64,000 bases of DNA from Zygnema circumcarinatum. Its lineage: Eukaryota; Streptophyta; Zygnematophyceae; Zygnematales; Zygnemataceae. The stretch lies in the NCBI GenBank assembly GCA_037447605.1, contig CM074806.1:2523400-2587399 (forward strand), given 5' to 3'. Under the pieces are notes generated by a model. It searched no databases. It worked only from the letters and a program-made list of their open reading frames with translations, and had not been told where the DNA came from. This document shows positions 61,101 through 64,000 of the stretch, piece after piece (positions within the stretch are counted from its first letter, which is position 1; each line of letters starts with the position of its first letter). A program made the translations under genes and the position numbers.

Positions 61101-63917
61101 GAGTGAATGCCTCGGCCATCTTTCAATAAGCAGTAGTTCCACAAGTTTGTAGAGCTTGGTTGCACGACGGTGACTAAGAAGTACGTCGTATGCAATTCGC
61201 TTCCCCTATAGATCACCCTCGCACATGCTGTTTGTGACTTTTTTCATAAGGAAAATGGTGCATAGCTCATATCTCTTCCCAATTTGTTGAACTGCCATAT
61301 CCTTGCAACTTCTGGACAATGAGATTGGCGTTTTTCTCACTGCAGTGGTCTCTGGCATCAAATGATTCACAAACAGTCGTTTGCGAGGATGCTCTGACAG
61401 TGAGGATATTTCCGATTGGCAGCTTGATGAACAGAACGAGGAGTCTCTCTTGCCTCCCGCGGTATCTCTCCCACCCGCGAGTAGTGCAGCCCTGCTTCCA
61501 ACTGCCCCACTTGCCATGGAGACCGCTCCCTTGCAACAGCCGCAGGATGAAGAGTCTCCATTCGCTCCTCTGGAGGAGCAGCTTCAAGAAAGGGGTCTGC
61601 TGACTGAGAGGTAGTTTACTAATTGGCCATCTTGCTTCTTTGCGGACAAGTCTTCCTTGGGCCTTAAAGAAAATGCCTCCGATTTGTCATGCAAAAATCT
61701 GCATATACGATGGATTAGGCAGATCGACTAGGGGATCAAGAATCTTTCTGAAAATCTGCAATGTGGAATGTATGATTGCCGATCATAAAGTTTTGAGATG
61801 TAAATAGTGGGCGACCGGAAACTTGGGATCAGTCAAAAAGAAATTGCGTTGCCAAAGCTGCCAAAACAGCCTTCACATGTCCTCTCGTTTTGTGATTTCC
61901 TATCAACCTTTGTCATGGCTTGTTCAGCATTTAATAACAGTTCAAGAATAGTTCGTTTACTCAAGCCCTATTCATTGCTGTTCTTCTTTTGTGACGTTGC
62001 CTGCAACTGAGAGCCTTTTAAACCAGATTGAGGATGGAGTTTCGGAGTGGGGTGGAATTTTGGCGGTTAGAGCGTCGCTTATGCGGTGCATTGGCAGCAA
62101 ATAAAGCGGTAGGCATGATTCTCATCACCCAGTCATACCTTTCCCGCTCTTCATGCACGTCATTGGGACTGAATTGAACTGTCCTTCGCATTGGCTTTTG
62201 TTGTCGTTGTTCACTTGGGCGGGAGTAGAAGGCTGGGCATTTGATTTTCGCGGATGTGTTCTGCCCGTGCCCTTTGATGTGTTTTCAGTTGCTTTCTTCA
62301 CCTAAGCAAGTGTTTTGACATGGAGGGCGGGAGCAGGTACAAAGACATGAAGTACTGAAGGCATTGCAACTTAAGTCCTTCGACTACCGTGTGCTCAATC
62401 TGTTGCTTTATCAGATGCGCCGAAGCCCTGTAAGCACTCAGAGCATTGTCCTGTTGTCAGAGCTTTATGTTCCTGTTCCTGTTCAGCTGCAACAGCGAAA
62501 GGCTGATGAGACGAGCTGAGGCTGATTAGTTTGCCACCAGATTCATCATCAGACTGCATCCACATGTGTAGCATGCGAATTTACTTTTATTGCTAGCGAT
62601 CATCTGTTGGGCGCTGTATATGCCGGGATTTTTGAATCATTGCGGGGTCTGTGAAGATAGTCTGCATGTGCACAAGGAGTTTACATTTTTGCTAGGAGCT
62701 TGGCTCTACTGAATTTCCTTGAAACCTATTTTTTCGGATCCCGTGCCCCTGATGGACTGAACATGTTCTAAGAATGGAGGCCCGTTTGCCTAATGACGGG
62801 AATGTGCAATGCTTTGTAGGTGAACGAGACGCATTTCCGCTTCCTCGGTGTGTCCGAGCTGCTGGTGGAGATAGGAGATGATCTGTGCGTTTTGCTGCAC
62901 ATTTCCGTCGGGTTGCTTGCAGAGTCTACAAGAGTTAGCTGCAACGGCTTTCTCTAAAATCCTACAAACCCTGCAAGTCCTATCTATTTCGCTTCCACAT
63001 AGATCATTCTGACTCTTCCACTCTAAAGTAATGGCTGATTTTCTTTGCATTCTGCTTTGTCTGAACATTTGGACTCCTCTCTGCCCGGCTGCAGCTTCGA
63101 CTATGAGGTATACTCCAAGAGTCACTTTCTTGGGCGACTTTGCTTCTGAAACTCGTATTCTCTCGCAGCCATTTTTCCTATAATCCTCAATTTTCGGCAA
63201 TGAAATTTTTTATGTTTAGATGTTTTTTGATTTGCACTGCCTTCCTTTCAAATGCACTGAGGAGGTGTCTGTATCTGAACATTTGCAGGAGGACATTGTG
63301 AGCAATGCCTTCAACATTCTTCGGCTTTTTGTGGCGATAGATGGCCCCAAACATGCACCTGCTGAACTGGTAAGGCATGGAACTCGTTGACTAGCTCCTT
63401 CGAGCATCACTCGAATTAACCAAACGGCGCGCAGTTATTGATCTCTGACACTTACTATTCTCAGTCTTCTGTCCAGCCTAACCCAATCGCCCATTTTAAG
63501 CTTTATATGCTCTCTACTTGTTGTGTTTCAGGCAAAATATATAGGAGAACTTGAGCGAGAGTATGAACGGCTCATGTTGGAGCTTGAGCCAGACCTGGCT
63601 GAGCTTTATCGCAAGCGCTGTAGAGACGCCACTCGTCAAGGTAAGATAATAGCCGTATTAGTAAACCGTGCTCCTGTCTCAATAGTCGATGTTTTCTGTC
63701 TTCTGAGTTTATCGTATGACCAGAACTTCCCGTTTGATTGTCCCGTGGAGGCAGTCGTTTATAACTGAAGAAACTCGGTGAGGATTGATGGGCACTCTTT
63801 TCGCCAGGTGGAGGAGGAGGCGGTGAAAGTCCCATGGGCGCTTGGAGCATCCCCCCTATCGTAGTGGATGAGGAGGCCTTCAGGGCACACGTTAGGGCAG
63901 CAGATGAGCAGCCTTGA
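58162..63917 (+). CDS. Conserved-looking protein of unknown function, about 14 exons
   Basis: Exons with consistent phase: 58162-58281, 59316-59361, 59420-59475, 59925-60430, 60933-61029, then (after an unresolved part) up to 61610, 62027-62108, 62337-62429, 62820-62884, 63095-63107 (13 bases), 63289-63369, 63532-63640, 63808-63917 with TGA. The start is MDRLAWLGEVHGALDLMAAHG. A Gln/Ser-rich middle is followed by SYFMFHGLNACSPEDIFRYF and an acidic Pro/Ala stretch (DWQLDEQNEESLLPP). The conserved-looking C-terminal half is helical: FWRLERRLCGALAANKA, ALQLKSFDYRVLNLLLYQ, RFLGVSELLVEIGDDL, AFNILRLFVAIDGP, ELEREYERLMLELEPDLAEL and WSIPPIVVDEEAFRAHV. I do not recognise the family and infer no function. 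Between 61030 and 61400, a piece at 61212-61257 (ITLAHAVCDFFHKEN) joined to 61388-61610 would keep the frame, but its acceptor is poor. Confidence 0.75.
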
Positions 63918-64000
63918 CCCAAGGGGAAGCCAAAGCGGATACGTATATGATGTGCTGCACAGGCTGACGGCCTGAGATAGGTGGGCCAAGAAAAGGTCCT
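63918..64000 (+). other. 3' flank of the last gene
   Basis: These 83 bases lie after the stop codon and are probably 3' untranslated region. Nothing else is seen. Confidence 0.5.

Noticed and set aside
61319-61603. Alternative 94-codon frame (ending RSSFKKGVC)
   Set aside because: It is Arg/Ser/Leu-rich and runs out of phase with the following exon, whereas the overlapping acidic frame joins cleanly to 62027.

Overview
This is nuclear DNA from a green plant of the streptophyte line. The genes carry many short introns, almost all GT-AG, and several families point to plants specifically: a PAM68-type photosystem II assembly factor, a TIC100-type chloroplast import subunit, a long plastid-type NAD kinase (NADK2), a GEK1-type D-aminoacyl-tRNA deacylase and a LOG2/LUL-type RING ligase. 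Roughly one gene per 5 kb and introns mostly of 70-700 bases suggest a compact genome, such as a bryophyte, lycophyte or charophyte alga. I cannot name the species from sequence alone.

Layout, left to right: the 3' part of an aldehyde dehydrogenase gene (+, 177-1630); PAM68 (-, 2112-3310); cytosolic-type asparaginyl-tRNA synthetase (+, 4155-8637), divergent from PAM68; NADK2 (-, 9960-16135); ribosomal protein L26 (-, 17420-19567); an ELL-associated factor (+, 20135-21875); GEK1 (-, 22474-25147); a transposon-rich block (25545-27794); a secreted GH5 glycosidase (+, 28653-31487); a membrane-anchored purple-acid-phosphatase-like enzyme (+, 32953-37683); TIC100 (-, 38440-45235); a long gene-free stretch holding a 69-base tandem repeat (45236-49664); a LOG2/LUL-like ubiquitin ligase (-, 49665-52028); an element-like stretch with a broken zinc-finger fragment (52725-53920); a chloroplast-type DUF4346 protein (-, 54770-56451); a second copy of the 25.5 kb transposon (56801-57477); and a 14-exon gene of unknown function (+, 58162-63917). 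For every gene except the last, exon boundaries were read by eye from splice sites, reading phase and family similarity, and the joined exons keep one open frame. In the last gene one junction is unresolved.

The genes do not form an operon-like system. Their roles are ordinary housekeeping and plastid functions: translation (AsnRS, RPL26, GEK1), transcription elongation (EAF), NADP supply, photosystem II assembly, plastid protein import, cell wall work and ubiquitin signalling. PAM68, NADK2, TIC100 and the DUF4346 protein are probably plastid-targeted.

The most unusual content is in the repeats. Two copies of a Tc1/pogo-like non-autonomous element each lie 350-400 bases upstream of a reverse-strand gene, and one copy is split by a smaller element with perfect 26-base terminal inverted repeats, so the other copy shows the empty site. 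There are also a 1.2 kb element with long terminal inverted repeats, a 69-base tandem array of about 15 units, and two introns that appear to use GC donor sites. I found no convincing new multi-gene system.
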